Shown here: positions 14,254 to 27,400 of the stretch, piece after piece
Layout: the number at the start of each line of letters is the position of its first letter
How positions within the stretch are numbered: position 1 is the first letter of the stretch
Source: Anarhynchus alexandrinus
Taxonomy: Eukaryota > Chordata > Aves > Charadriiformes > Charadriidae
DNA: 64,000 nucleotides
Direction: 5' to 3'
NCBI GenBank assembly: GCA_008711295.1
Contig: VUYV01000069.1
Coordinates: 1,492,907 to 1,556,906, forward strand
Made by a program: the position numbers and the translations under genes
Notes under the pieces: generated by a model
What the model was told of the DNA's origin: nothing
Database searches by the model: none
Seen by the model: only the letters and a program-made list of their open reading frames with translations

Positions 14254-15539
14254 AACCTAAACCAGGTCCTTGTTTGACATAAATTAAAAAAAAATGTATT
14301 CATTGCAGTGAAGCAAAAAATTTTCAAGAAGTTACTAAGCTGATGTCCTGACCAGGACATTTTAATAGCTCTGAGAACAAGGTCGCTTTTTCTGCATAGG
14401 TCTTGACTGATCACGCTTTCAAACTGCTGGTGGCTTGCCTCAATTTTAATGGGAGCATTAACAGGTCTTAGTATTCATAGCAGTGTCTGCCTTTTCTGAC
14501 AGAGGACTGGGAGATCATTTCTAGATAGAGTAAGATGAGTCTCCCTGATAGCAGCAGTTCTGAAACCAAGACAAAGAATTTAAAATGAGCAAACTTACTT
14601 ATGAGGTGATACGTATGTTGACTTTAGGCTTAAGAGGTGCAGAAAGAGGAAGTTTACGTTAAGCTTTATATGATATCTGACAGTGAATCTCTTTTGTACT
14701 TGTGAAAAGTGCATGGGTCCTAAACCCCTCAACGTCTGTCGACAGAATAAAAGAAGGAAGAGGTCTTATGGACCCCATAAGCATGAGAAAGAAGATATGG
14801 CTGACGGAAGAGGTACAACTTGCAAGCTAAAGCAAATTGCAGCTCCCAAGGACGCATTAAATCAAGGTTATTAGATGTAAGACTATTCCTTAATCATCCA
14901 TTAACTTTCACATTATTCTTCTTCAATATAAGAAGAAAGTACTGAGCTGACTAATTGTGCATGCAAGGTGAGCAATAGTACTAAGAGATATTCCAAACAC
15001 TTTCTGGAGGCATAATTTAAAGAAGGAAAAATTCCCACATAAAATACTTAGAAGGAATTGATCCTAGTCTGAGTTCAACCATGGTGCAAAGATTACAGGT
15101 TTGAACCTGCAATGAGTGTGGAAAATACGGAGATAAACCACAAATCATTCTTAATAATGCTAATATGTATTTTACAACAGAAACAAACCTCATATTTCAG
15201 NCCTTTTAATGTTACAAACAGGATAAACCTGAAAGATGTAAGAAACTTGAAACAAAAATAACATAGCAGGTCATTCAATATATGATTGCAGGAAGCAACA
15301 TCAGAAAATCACTGTAATAAAATAAAGAATTTTAAGAAAATTACTCCTCACGGGAATCTAGTCCAGGACCTCACTTCCCAGTTACTTAAAAAACTTTCCA
15401 ACAACGAAAAAATTTCTGTTCCTGGCCAGTATATACCCATTTTATTTAAATGCTTTTTTTCTCCTCTCTTTGATTCTTTCCTCCTTCTTCTGGTTATAGC
15501 CTTAAGACTTTGGTTTGTTTAGTGCAGAAAAACCTTTTA

Positions 15540-16560
15540 AGTCTTCTCTCAACACTGCTTCATTTCCTGGATTTTCTGCCCATTTTATTTTTCAACTCTT
15601 TCAGTTTCAGTTCATTTTTGTTTAACACAGGTGACCAAGACTGTACAAGATATCATAGGCAAAACTCTCTAACCAGTGTTTTGTCCAATACAGCATAGTT
15701 TCCCACATAAAACACCTGAAATGACACCTACTTTTTCATCAACCCATCATATTGTCAGTTTTTAATAGAACAGGAAACTGCTACTATGTCAAACTTCTCT
15801 ATTTCTAAGTCATTGCCAATTGATAAATTTTCAGTTAATGGTGGAAAATCTTATTATTAGTCCCTCTTCATAGGGCTTCATGTTTCAGTTAAATTCAGTC
15901 CGATTCAGTCCTCAGGATCATCATACACTTTCTGCATGATATGCCAATGCTCCTCTATATTTACTTGCCTCTTAACTTTGTGTCATAAACAATTTTCATC
16001 AAGGCTTTATTTTCATGCCAAATTCATTAATGAAAACATTAAAAATCCATTGCTGGACTAGTCCTTGAGGAACTCTGCTACTAATCTTCCTCTAGTCTGA
16101 TAGTTTCCTTTTTACCACTATTTTAGCATTTTTTCTTTCTCTCTGCATGTCTTTTGCTAAGTCTCTCACACCCCACCCTAACAAATCATTTTTCACAGAG
16201 AATCAGGTCACTTGTTCTTTTGAAATCCTGACAAATTTGCAGTATTTATTTTTTTCTACAAATACTATCATTTTAACAAATAAAACTGTAAGATTATTCT
16301 AGCATGATATACCGTCAGTAATCCATTGTTGGATTATATTTTCATTTAACTGCATGCATTTAATTAGGTTTTCCTTTAAAATACTCTTTTAAATCTTTAA
16401 TTTTATTGGAGAAAAACGTGTTAGTTTGATAGTTGATCACTTTTTCTCTTCCTGTTTCATAGAAGTACTCTGGTAAATATTGTCCAATGGTGTAATGTCA
16501 TTGCAGTACACAAAGGAAAATACTCATGTCAAAATTTTAGGTTGAATGACTTCAGAGACT
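15540..16560 (-). mobile_element. Ancient CR1/L3-like LINE relic
   Basis: On the minus strand this block matches the order of a CR1/L3 reverse-transcriptase region and its downstream part, in degraded form. Going rightwards on the plus strand, 15630-15690 resembles the segment near the 3' end of the ORF ('ctaaccagtgttttgtccaa'). Segment 15975-16080 resembles the FADD-to-PQGS region: a 'cattaatgaaaacattaaaaa' stretch, then 'ggactagtccttgaggaactc', which in younger copies is 'ggtcccagtacagacccctgagg'. Segment 16290-16350 resembles the GF region. No frame is open. The same gene order and orientation are seen in the younger CR1 beginning at 16868, which allows a direct within-window comparison. 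Edges are approximate. Confidence 0.6.
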
Positions 16561-16867
16561 GTGGTTACCTAGTATCTAGCTAGAGTATATTAAATACCTG
16601 AAGTTTTAATTTCACTTTTTCTTGAGCAGTCTATCAACTGCTCTCATGTGTTTACACCCATACTCAACTTCCTTTCCTAAAAGAGAGACAAAGGATGTGT
16701 TCAGTATTAGTCACGTTTAGATCATCTTTCGTCATGATCACATAGTCACTACACCAATTTTGTCTTCTTTCCTTTTTCTTTTTACTTTTAAGAGTGAAGC
16801 AATTCTGAGATTTAGCTTTCTCAAAAGATCTACCATAGATTTACAGCTAACATTCTGATCGCTTTTT

Positions 16868-18300
16868 ATAGAATTATAGAATCATAGAATAGTTTGGATT
16901 GGAAGTGGCCTTTAAAGGTCATCTAGTCCAAGCCCCCTGCAATAAGCAGGGACATCTAGAACTAGGTCAGGTTGCTCAGAGTCCCATCCAACATGACCTT
17001 GAATGTTTCCTGGGATGAGGCATCTACCACCTCTCTGGGCAACCTGTGCCAGTGTTTCACTACCCTCATTGTAAAAAAAATCTTCCTTATATCTAGTCTA
17101 AATCTATTCTCTTTTAGTTTAAAGCCATTATGTCTTGTCCTATTGCAACAGGCCCTACTAAAAAGTTTGCCTGTCTTTCTTATAAGCCCCCTTTAAGTAC
17201 TGACAGGCCATAATAAGGTCTCCCCAGAGCTTTCTGTTCTCCAGGCTGAACAACCTCAATTCTCTCAGCCTTTCCTCATAGGATAGGTGTTCCACCCCTC
17301 TGATCATTTTTATGGCCCTCCTCTGGACCGTCTTTAATAGGTCAGTGTCTTTCCTGCGCTGACAGCTGCAGATCTGGACACAGTACACCAGGTGGGGTCT
17401 CACCAGAGTGGAGTGGAGGGGCAGAATCACCTCCCTTGACCTACTGGCCATACTTCTTTTGATACAGGCCAGGATACAGTTGGCCTTCCGGCCTTCTGGA
17501 GTGTGAGTGCGCATCGTTAGCTCACGTCCAGCTTTTTATCCACCAGTAACCCCAAGTCCTTCTTGGCAGGGCCGCTCTCAATACCTTCATACCAAAGCCT
17601 GTATTGATATCCAGGGTTGCCCCGACCCATGTGCAGGACCTTGCACTTGGCCTTATTGAATTTCACGAGGTTGCCATGGTCCCACTTCTCGAGCTTGTCC
17701 AGGTCTCTCTGGATGGCATCCTGTCCCTCAAGTGTGTCAGCCACACCACTCAGCTTGGTGTTGTCTGCAAACTTGCTGAGGGTGCACTCGATCCCACTGT
17801 CCATGTCATTGATGAAGATATTAAAAAGTACTGGTCCCAGTACAGACCCCTGAGGGACGCCACTTGTCACTGATCTCCATCTGGTCATTGAGCCATTGAC
17901 CACTACCCTCTGGATGCACCCATCCAACCAATTCCTCATCCACTGAACAGTCCACCCATCAAATCCATAGCTCTCCAATTTAGAGAGAAGGTTGTTGTAG
18001 GGGACCGTGTCTAAGGCCTTACAGAAGTCCAGATAGATGAATTCCATAGCTCTTCCCTCATCCACTGAGGTAGTCACTCCATCATAGAAGACCAGTAGGT
18101 TGGTCAGGCAGGACTGGCCCTTGGTGAAGCCATGCTGGCTGTCTCGAATCACCTCCCTGTCCTCCATGTGCCTCAGCATAGATTCTGGGAGGATCTGTTC
18201 CATGATTTTCCCAGGCACAGAGGTGAGGCTGACAGGTCGGTAGTTCCCAGGGTCCTTTCCCAGGTCCTTTCTGTGCTTCCTGATATAGATGTCTTTATTC
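16868..18300 (-). mobile_element. CR1 LINE, 5'-truncated, minus strand
   Basis: The 3' end lies at the left. The plus strand begins with 'atagaattatagaatcatag', the reverse complement of the short ATTCTATG-type repeats that end CR1 elements. It is followed by the typical 3' untranslated phrases 'aaaggtcatctagtccaa' and 'catctacca'. Moving right, the C-terminal tail and then the reverse-transcriptase domain of ORF2 are readable on the minus strand. The element stops near 18300, just upstream of the NYRPVSL motif. ORF1, the endonuclease and the start of RT are therefore missing, the usual result of incomplete target-primed reverse transcription. It is moderately diverged, with one frameshift and a mutated catalytic aspartate. 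Confidence 0.93.
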
Positions 18301-18302
18301 AA
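17158..18302 (-). pseudogene. CR1 ORF2 reverse transcriptase remnant
   Basis: Two minus-strand frames (17517-18302 and 17158-17514) together cover the CR1 reverse transcriptase from just before finger motif NYRPVSLTS (residues 20-28 of the first frame) to the thumb and C-terminal tail. Visible motifs in order are LDFCKA with its first catalytic Asp (residue 92), [10 protein letters not shown] (148-157), and the catalytic box, which here reads FADN (178-181) instead of FADD. Loss of that second aspartate would abolish polymerase activity. A frameshift near 17515 separates the RT from the tail, which carries the RRxIKMIRG and SREVILPL phrases. The initial methionine is simply the first ATG in a truncated copy. 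The fragment is non-functional. Confidence 0.9.
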
Positions 18303-19071
18303 TGACCAGGTCTTTAAAACAGTCTTTACCTCCTACAGCTTTTGCAAGTAATTTTTTTTTTTTTTTCTCATGAGGTTTATAGACTCAGCTTCTTTCTGTA
18401 GCCTTCTATGCATTTTCTGCCCTTACTGGTATACATGTATCTTTCACAGACAAAAAAGTCAGACAATAAGTCTCCACCTGGGCTTTTAAATCTAGTTGAC
18501 TTCAGTAACTAGGTCCCTTAATATTTCTAAGTTTGAGACATATTTTTTTAAGGTCAGAATGAAATTTTTCTTATAGTTCTAAGTTAAACCACAATGGTTG
18601 GATGCAAATTTGACTTCTATAACTGTATCTTATATAATCCTTACTATTTACCAAATATAACACAGAAAATAGCATTGCATCTTGCAGGTAGCAGAAGTAT
18701 GTGGCATGCACCATTATCCATCATATTTTGTTTTCAAAGTACATGCAGTAAATTAATCTGTATAATTATTTTACTATACTATATTATTACTGTTGTGTTC
18801 AGAGTCTTGTTTATGAACAATGAGGAAAGAGGCATGATTGTTAGTATTATTGAAATCTTAACAGTCTAATTGAAGAATTGTTACTACAGAAAAAGAAAGA
18901 ATATGTCTATGCAGAACAGTTTCAATAAATAAAAAAGTAATAACAATAATAACTATAGGGTTAAAATCGCTATGCACACTTAGCTTCTGCCCCTTTTTCT
19001 GATGTTATGTGCACCCTTCCCCTGCTCGTCTGGGTCCTATGGTCACTATATTGGACTCTTAAAACCACGGT
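18301..19071. other. Non-coding; possible continuation of old CR1
   Basis: Directly right of the younger CR1, 18301-18560 is pyrimidine-rich on the plus strand and contains a T run (18353-18366). Its texture resembles the upstream part of the ancient CR1/L3 at 15540-16560, which would make the younger CR1 a nested insertion. This is a weak impression. No gene is seen. The rest to 19071 is AT-rich with a minimal 'aataacaataataac' run near 18941. Confidence 0.35.
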
Positions 19072-19296
19072 GCTACCACACATAGGAAAAGAAAAAGAAA
19101 ACAGCCATAGGCACCTACCAACCAGAAAAGTAGCTGCCAAAGCTAAACCAAGTAAAGTAAATCAGTAAGCAGGTGAAGAGCAGTTCAGAGGGATCAAACC
19201 TGACAAACCTCAGTCCTGAGGCCTTGCAAACTCAGTATTTAGACTGTGGCCTGTTACTAGTCATGGCAATACTGCACTACAGGGCTACAAGGCTAC
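19072..19296 (+). repeat. Diverged direct repeat, copy 1
   Basis: This 225-bp segment recurs at 21246-21464 in the same orientation, 2.17 kb away. The copies start with 'taccacaca', share 'acctcagtcctga' in the middle, and share 'tggcctgttactag' followed by 'atggca.tactg' near the end, with small gaps between. I cannot assign it to a known family. It could be a local segmental duplication or two members of a dispersed repeat. Confidence 0.65.
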
Positions 19297-21245
19297 ATTA
19301 TGTTTATGATAATTACTGTAATGAACTAGAGGGTAAAAAAAATAACTAGGACTCCTCACTTCCTTGTCTCATTTTAAGCATTTAAAGCATATGGAATGAA
19401 CTCTGGTCTTTGTGCCAATCTGCATTTCTCAAAGAGCTGGCCATTCACCTTCCATTCGATTTTTTTTTCCCTCCAAAACCACCTCCCTAGGTATATTGCG
19501 TGAACAAATGAATAAAAAATAGACAAAATTTGCTAGACTATGATAATGGCAACATCCTGAATCCCCAAAATAAAATCTGTTTAGGACAGAAATCTGAGTT
19601 TTAAATTGAAGGCTGCGATTTGATTTGTATTTTCTTCTACAGGGTTTGAAAGACAAGGCAATTTGGAACTCTTCTTTCAACCTGAGATTTTAAGTCACTG
19701 CATTTTATTAAAGGCTACTTTGTTGCATATAAGTTAATTTAATCGATTAATCATGTCTAAACATATCCAGCTTAGTAAAACACTTTTGATAGAGTTATGA
19801 TCTATTTAAATAGCATCATCTAAATTACATTAAATTTTTAACCCTCATTAATTTCTAATTTTCAGGTTTCGGATGCTTTTTCACAGTGCTGACATTTTAG
19901 AATTGTACTTATCATCACATACTTCCTATACAGGCACACAATACAAAACCCAATACATCCTTGTTCTCATGTTGTGCAATATAGAACTAATTGAAAAAGT
20001 TTATTCCTTCCATTTAGTCTGATTTTCTGTTTCGTTGAGATAATTTTTAAGGGGACATATTCAAACATTTGAACAGAATAAACGTTAAAGGAAAACAGAC
20101 ATTTTTTGCAGAAAGAGCCGAAGTATTAAGTACTAAAATGAGTTTTCCTGAAAACTGTAGTGTATGTGTAAACAAATATTTTAGCATCTCCATCTCTGCC
20201 AGCCTCTTAAACGGTCTAGTCCTTTAGGAGCTAACAAATCTTTAACAGATACAGTATACTGGGGGAAAGAAATGTGTGAGCAGACAAACTTGGAACAGAT
20301 AAGAAGCAGTTTCTATGTGATTCATTCAAGTCAATCTTTTATACATACTGTAGGATGGCTGATAAGTGTGAAACAGTTGTGTATTTCTTGTGTTTGTTCT
20401 CACAGTCTTGTTTGCTGTTTCAGTTGTTTTAGATTTAGCAGTTATGTACTTTTCTTGGGTCTTTTTTCAGAATTTGTGATATAAAGTAATATATTAACAC
20501 TGTTACATTCAAAACCTTATTAATGGCCAAAGAAGAAGCACACCTGATATATAAGCAAAACCAAGTTAATATAACTGAAATCTTAATATTTAATCATTAT
20601 TAGTACATATCTAAATTGTTACAGAAAAAGAAAAATGCAGTTAAAATTGTTTTACAGATCTGTAGTAGCTTGCCCTTTTCCTGTTGTTATGCTCAACATT
20701 TCCAGGCTGCCCCAGCTCCTGAGGTCTCCGGTTTCGTGGTCATTGGCCGCGGTGACAAAGGTGTCAGCACTTGGCATACCTCACTGGGAGTAATATGATG
20801 TTGACGTTAATTCTTCCTCTCTCTACTTGGTGTTGTTTTTCCACACTTGGTAACACCCTTTTACACTTTTGTTCTTTCTTCACTGGTCTGCAGCCCCAGG
20901 TAACATCCTAATTTGTAGTGTATGTTACCTTTTACTTGTGTGAGATATTATTTGTTTCCTTTCTTTGCTACCCCTAAAATCACTTTTGTCCAGCTGCAGA
21001 TGCACATTTCTCCTAAGTGACTGCAGGTGAGTTGTTTATAGCTGTGGGATCTGCAGTGCAAAACTGGGACCCCATCACTTGTCACCCTGTGCCTGTACTC
21101 CACTGCATCCTACATCTCTGCTTCTCAAGGCCTCTACTCTCCTACCAGGCCTGTATTTCTCTACGTTGTCACTGTGTTAAGAGCCATAAATACCTCATTC
21201 TGCCTAAAATAACTGCTAGTTCCTGTTAGGTATATAAAACTAGCA
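19297..21245. other. Spacer between the two direct-repeat copies
   Basis: Non-coding. 20640-21230 is somewhat less AT-rich and pyrimidine-biased on the plus strand and contains several short plus-strand frames without recognisable content. No element ends, internal coding region or polypurine tract is visible to argue that the flanking repeats are LTRs. Confidence 0.4.
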
Positions 21246-21464
21246 TTGTACCACACAGAGGTTAACAAAAGTAAAACAAATTAGCCACAGACACCTGGCC
21301 GATGAGAGAAATTACCATCACAGCTAAAAAAAGTTACAGATCAAGAAAATTTCCGACAGAGCAAGCCCGACAGACCTCAGTCCTGATGCCTTCCCAACTT
21401 AGCACAGTGCTTATGGCCTGTTACTAGCAATGGCAGTACTGTATTTGGGGCTGCACAGTCACCT
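21246..21464 (+). repeat. Diverged direct repeat, copy 2
   Basis: Partner of 19072-19296. Beyond the shared 3' part ('gcagtactg'), the two copies stop resembling each other, so the right boundary is fairly sharp. The left boundary lies near 'taccacacag'. Confidence 0.65.
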
Positions 21465-24400
21465 CACATTTCAGTAAGCTATTCATTAATAGCACTTAGT
21501 ATCTTGTTTTAATGTCCTCAGAAAGCTGAACCTGGCTATGGGCACTTTCCCCTTCCATTTCACCATGAAGCAATTTAAATCAACACAAAATCATATTAGA
21601 TGCAAATCGTAGGATGCTGGCACAAGCCAGTCGAAGTATTAAAAAGTAATTCTGATCACAGTGACAGATGGCAGCACTTCCTATGCACCTTAGTGGATGA
21701 AAGCGAAACAGAAAAAATGAATTTGGCACTCAGACCTATGTATCTACCTATTTATCATATTACCTTTAACATTTTCCACTGCATTTCCTCAATCTGATCA
21801 ATAGGTGGTCATCAAAATATATCTCGTAAAACACACATCTGCAAAGCTCCCATCCAACTCATGAGTGGACCTGGCTCACCAGAGATATGACTCTCCGTGA
21901 CCTGTATCTGCGCTTCTTGGCTTTTCAGCTGCACTCCCTTTCCAAATTGTTCCACTTCATGGATGAAGACTATACTTTGTACTTGCTGCAGATGGGCTGG
22001 GACATATCTGGGTCCACTGGTGGGTAGATAGCTCTCCTATATTAAGAACAATTCCTGTTTCACCTTCCTAAGGAAAAATTCTTGTTTCAGACTACTGTTG
22101 AAGGTTGTGGATATTTCTCCCAAATGCAGTTGAATACCATTAACTGTAGGCTAAAAAATTCTGCCTTAACCATATGAGTTCACAGAATTAAATATTGGAT
22201 AAAAACTCTCATGTAATCAAACCAACATTTGGATGCCACCAGTAGAAACAAAAATGTGAGCAATAAGCACGTGGATTTTCATCTCTCAAGTGCCAAATAT
22301 TCCCTCCCTTCCTCTCTCTGTCTTGTTTATCATCTGTTTGGTGCTTCAGGTTCAGTTTGGTTGTATTGGAATACAGCCCATTGTTCAAAGCTCCATAAGA
22401 AGACTTTACAAAATGTTATGGGAGTTAGGAGCATCTGGCTGGTTTGGCTGAAACTCCCTAACAAGCTTAGTTACTGTGGGAGCTAAAATAAAACGAGAAG
22501 CTGAAGCAAAAGATAATGTTAATGAGAAAACTTCTTGGCTTTTGCATAAGCAAAGCAAAAAACCAGCCAATTTCATACCTTTGCAAGTTTACCAAACAAA
22601 ATGCTAAAATGTCTCAGCAAATAAGAAACAGTTATGGTATATATCACCAAAGTCACTGAGAACTACCAATAAAAATACAATTTTTTTTTTAAACCTAAGA
22701 ATTTGCTTGCAAAGCTATACTTGGTTTGCCCTTTCATTATATAAAATATAAAATTTTCTATCTCATGAATATTTTTACCTTAATTTTAGGTTTTCAGTTT
22801 CTAAAGTTTTAAGTGAGAAGCCTATAAATAAATAACCACGGTATTGGTACATGGCTCCATTTCAAACCCAAAGGGGACTTTTTGCTGCAGTGTGGTGATC
22901 TCTGTGTATATTTACACATCGATATTATCAGTCTGACTGGGGGAGGGCAGATAAGGGTGCCAGAAACTTTCTGCTGTTGTAACACTCTAAGAAAAATGTC
23001 TCTCTGCTGAGAGGGCTCCTTCCTTCTTTCTGTCCTCTCAGCTGTGTCCTGAAGTGCAGTCCAGAGTGTCTGCCTTAAGCCAGGTTACCTCTGAGATTTT
23101 CAAATGTGGAATTAGTCTGTGATGTAGACCTGAAAGACACAATCTGTCCTGTTTCTTAATGGAGAAACAAATAAAATTCATATCTGTCATTGGAGTGCAG
23201 ATACCGTCCAGCTTACAAATCAAAATGAGTTACAGTCCCAAGGAAATAGGTTAATTAAGATTTTTATTCTATTTTTTTTTTGTAACAAAAATGAATTGTG
23301 ATGGGAAATTTTGGTAATTTTAATGACGGTTTTCTTGGGAATTTTAGAAGATTAAATTTTCACACAATATCTACAATATTTTTCACCCATGAGTATGACT
23401 ATGTGCCTTGACTTTGCTCAGCTGTAAAAAATCACTTTGATTCCAGGAAACTGAATGTTTTTTAGTCTTTATTTCAGGGATTTCCATCTCCCTGAAATAT
23501 CTCATTGGTAGGGAAGAATGAAGATAGGTAAAACAAAAGACAAAAATATAGCAGTGTCACAGATTTGAATTCACATTAGTCCTGTAACCTGTCAGCACTA
23601 AGAACAACAGTGTAAAACTCCATCCAACAGGATCAACAATAGCATAAGTAAGAAGGAAGACTGCTGCATTAAATGTGCATCTAGCCAAAAGTTTCATCTG
23701 GGTACTCTACAGATCCTGATTTACACATTAAACCATGAATTTTAATATATGCCTTCCATAAGATTTATTATTATTAATGGCAACTTTAAGTACTGATTTT
23801 ATCTGGTGTCCTTTGAATCTAAAGTCTTGATCTCAGCCACTCTATAGAACAATACATTTCACTGTTCAGTTAAATGGTGTGAGGTGTTTGACTTGTTCAA
23901 TAAAGTTGTGAAGAGAAAAATTGAAATTGCCTTGCTCTTAAGGTGTGTCAATCATGGAGCCTCACCTGGAACAGCCTCTAGGACATGGCAGGACAAGGGA
24001 CATGGGTACCATACAGAAGAGAGACAGAGCTTTCTTCGGGAAATGCAAGAACCAATGCTCCTGAGCTAACTAGTCCATATTTTATTATAGTATTTATTAC
24101 AGTGTTTAAAGCACTTTTAATGTGTTCTTTTACTTGTCTGTTTTCTAAAGGAAAAAAAGCAAAAGCCAGACTTGCTATAGCCACTTATAGGAAAGTTTTT
24201 CATGGGCTTTGTCACCCATATTTCTGATGGGTACGCAGTGCACAATTGCAATGCAAATGAGGCAGCGCTGTTGATTTCTGATAGCATGAATATACTTCAT
24301 TCTTAACAGAACTTTGCATTTTTCCTACCAGTTGCACCTTGAGCAGAAGTGAGATTTCTGCATTTTCCCAGAGCACTTTTGAAAAGTGACAGATGATATC

Positions 24401-27400
24401 ACTTTGTAAAGCATAAAAGCCCTTTATTTTTCCCCCTGCAGTGAGAGATAGTTAGAATTCATTGATATTAAATCTCATTGTTATCCTGTTATCTTTGCAC
24501 ATCTCTTATGTAGATCTTCAAAATGCCCCACTTGCCTCTGGTTCCAGGCTAATCCGAGTCACATTCGTTGCTCTGCAAGTGTCTCTGCTTCTCTAATAAC
24601 TTCCCTTTTAAGTTATTTAATAAGTTTACAAAACAACAAGTCCCTTATTGAAGAACTTACTAACATATTTCTCGTAATTTTTTGCCTTGATAAAAATCAA
24701 ACATTAACCCAACTTTTTGTTTTCTGCCTCCCAGGCAAGTTTGGTTCCTGCTATATTACATCTTACAGGCTTCAGGGAGGGTGCAGTAGGTTAGAAGCCT
24801 ACAAAACTATCAGCTGGTTCTCCATTATTCTGGACTTTTTAGTGCAAGAAATTTGTAAGGTGTTTTTTTCCCTACAGAGCTGCAAACAGCCTACATTTTG
24901 CTACAGAAATACGGAAGTCACCAGTAGGTGAGCCTCAGTGGGGTCTGGTTTGACTGGCCTCTCAGGGAGCAGAGGGACCAACTCCATAATCAGCCCAGCC
25001 ACCTTCCACAAAAATGTAGATAAGGACCACTGATGTAGGTCACACACAAAAGACAGAATTAAATCACTGCTCTGCCTTGGAAACACAGTTTAACTCTCAG
25101 CAGTGACTTTATGGGCACTTAAAACAATCTCTAAGAAGAAGTGTCAAATACTTTAATTAGTGTTTTCTTTAGCCAGGCTATCACCTCCTTAGATCTCTGC
25201 TCTTTTCCAGCATTTATCAGACTTTGCATGCTTTTCTGAAGAGAGTGAAGCTGCAACTCGACTAGAACCCAACAACTATAACCCTCAGCTTTGCCATGAT
25301 TTCTGTAACTAAAAATTATGGGAGGTGGGGTGAATCCAGCCTCTGTTCAATCAGTGGCTTGTGTGGCAACAAAGGAATGTGAAAGACCCCTAAAGATGTG
25401 AAGTAATAAACGCCAAAAGTAGCTTTAAACATGGAGACATCTTACCAAATGATTTCACCTTTAGATTAATTTCATGGAACAGTTGCTGTAAGAAGGAGTA
25501 ACATGAGCTTAGCCTAGTCAAAACTTTAACTGATGCAATTTATAGTCACAGCCCTTCCGACAGAGTGAGTGAAGAGAAGGGAAAACTCAGAAGTGAGGAG
25601 TTCTTTATGCAGTCTTTTCTGAAAGCTCTGTACATCCAAGAATCAGTCCTCTGATCTCACCAGCAACCAGACGCTGAAATTGGACAGCCTGAATAGGATC
25701 ACAAGCCATTGAAAAATTCCTGTTGTCACATATCACAGTGAAATGAAATGGCAGTTTTCCTGGTGATTTTTTAAGTAAAGGAGCATGTTCCTTTACTGTC
25801 AGTTGGAAGGAGACTGTATTAATACAGAGTATATTTATATTGTCGTGTATTGTACTCCCAATTTTGCATTTGCATCTTGTCCCTTTGCCTCCACCTCAGC
25901 ATCAACACCCTCTACGTGATTGGGCACATTTGGATTTTGCATTGGTTGTTTCCAGCTGTCTTCTTGAAAGAGGAAACTCACATGTAGTGAAAAGACTAAT
26001 AACACTCCCCTTCTGCACCTGCATGGATAATATGTAAGTGTAGTATAACCTGTATAAAGGTTGGTAATATGGATACAACTCTGCCAGACTCTTCCTCTGT
26101 TTTATCTGCCTGGAGTCTTTCAAAGCTATCTAGCAAACTAAGCACTTTCTTCAGCAGTCGTGTCATGCTCAATACTGGCAGGGTACTGTGAAAGGCCATG
26201 GCTGGTGATCTGTGAAACAGCCTTCTCGTTCCCTAGTTAAAGCCACATCTGTCATATCAGGTGTTTCAGATGCTCGTACATATACAGTTACCTATCTAGC
26301 CAATCTGAGATAACTCACGTCATTTTGAACATTTGCAAAGAACATACAAATTGTTACTTAGTATTCAGGAAGCTTTCTGTGCATTCACTGTACAGGAAAC
26401 ATACGCAAGAGGTGTCATTCTAACTGTGAACTAGTATTGAGTCAAATGAAAAAAACTGAAGGTGGTTCATGGCAGGCCTTGGATCACATATTACTTTTGC
26501 CACACTTCCCTGTCTTGCTGGGGTCTTAGTGGCCAGGCAGCCTCTAAAAGTCCGTGGCTGAGAGTAAGCAGGGCCCACTAAAACCCAGACTACACAGTCA
26601 CTCATTTGCCATGCACACCAGGCCACATTGTCTCTTGTCTCTTCCAAGAAATTCACTCAACAGTTCTCACCACTTTCCGACAAGTTCTTCGGTTCACAAA
26701 TCATGCCTCTAGTTTGACAGTGGTCGCTCTAACTGCATATAAAATAGGAAAAGAGGGTTCCCAACCAGGGACAGAATAATGAAAGAAAACGGAATTGTTC
26801 CTTCGTGCAAGGCAGGCTTCACATACTGACCAAGGCAGAGAACAGTAGCATCACAAAGCACCTTCCAGCACTAAGCACCTTTCTGTTTCACATGAACCAG
26901 TTCTCTTCCTCTCCTAGATGCCTTGGTACAGCTCCACCACCTGTTTTTCCCTGCACCGCTCGCAGAAGCATGCCCCTCCTTGCAACATCAACTGTATACT
27001 TCTCCCAACAAAAATATTCTGATGCTGTAATTCACGCTTCGCCTTTCCCTACTGTAGGAAACATGACCTTGGGAGGACAACTTTAGGACTCAAAGGAGCA
27101 GTGAGAGAGTGAGATTTGCATCTATCAGCTTTTATCGTTATAGGGAATGAGTTGTAATAATTGGATAATTCAGATTATGAGTGTTATTATGAGTGAATCT
27201 ATGCTAATAATAGTAATTGATCAGACTGTCAAAACCTTAGCTGGGCTAAAAATAAATGCTTGGCTTCATATATAAGCTGTGTTTCTGTAGTCCAGCTAAA
27301 TTGCATGCCATGTTTGCTCTGAGGCCCACTCCTGTGGACTGGCTGATAAAATATAGATACAACAGCTCGTGGAGAATACAGGTAGCCTAGGCTGTAATTT

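Larger units (their letters stand above)
10341..15539. other. AT-rich non-coding stretch, no gene seen
   Basis: No supportable gene. It contains a short TAAT repeat (10746-10763), an AAC repeat (14229-14253) and a single undetermined base at 15201. The longest open frame, on the minus strand at 11837-12277, has no recognisable domain or signal and overlaps a stretch that looks like old repeat DNA, so it is not called. A plus-strand frame at 14683-14874 encodes a basic, lysine-rich peptide of 63 residues that I do not recognise and consider fortuitous. Confidence 0.55.

Noticed and set aside
17604..17873. Plus-strand frames over CR1, also at 41293-41632 and 40757-40972
   Set aside because: Antisense shadows of CR1 ORF2; the real coding sense is minus.
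19072..21464. Reading the direct repeats as LTRs of a small retroelement
   Set aside because: No primer site, polypurine tract, TG...CA ends or internal coding sequence could be found.
24251..24258. Octamer words ATGCAAAT/ATTTGCAT (also 25868, 27113, 38753)
   Set aside because: An 8-mer is expected several times by chance in 64 kb of AT-rich DNA. No clustering was found to support promoters.
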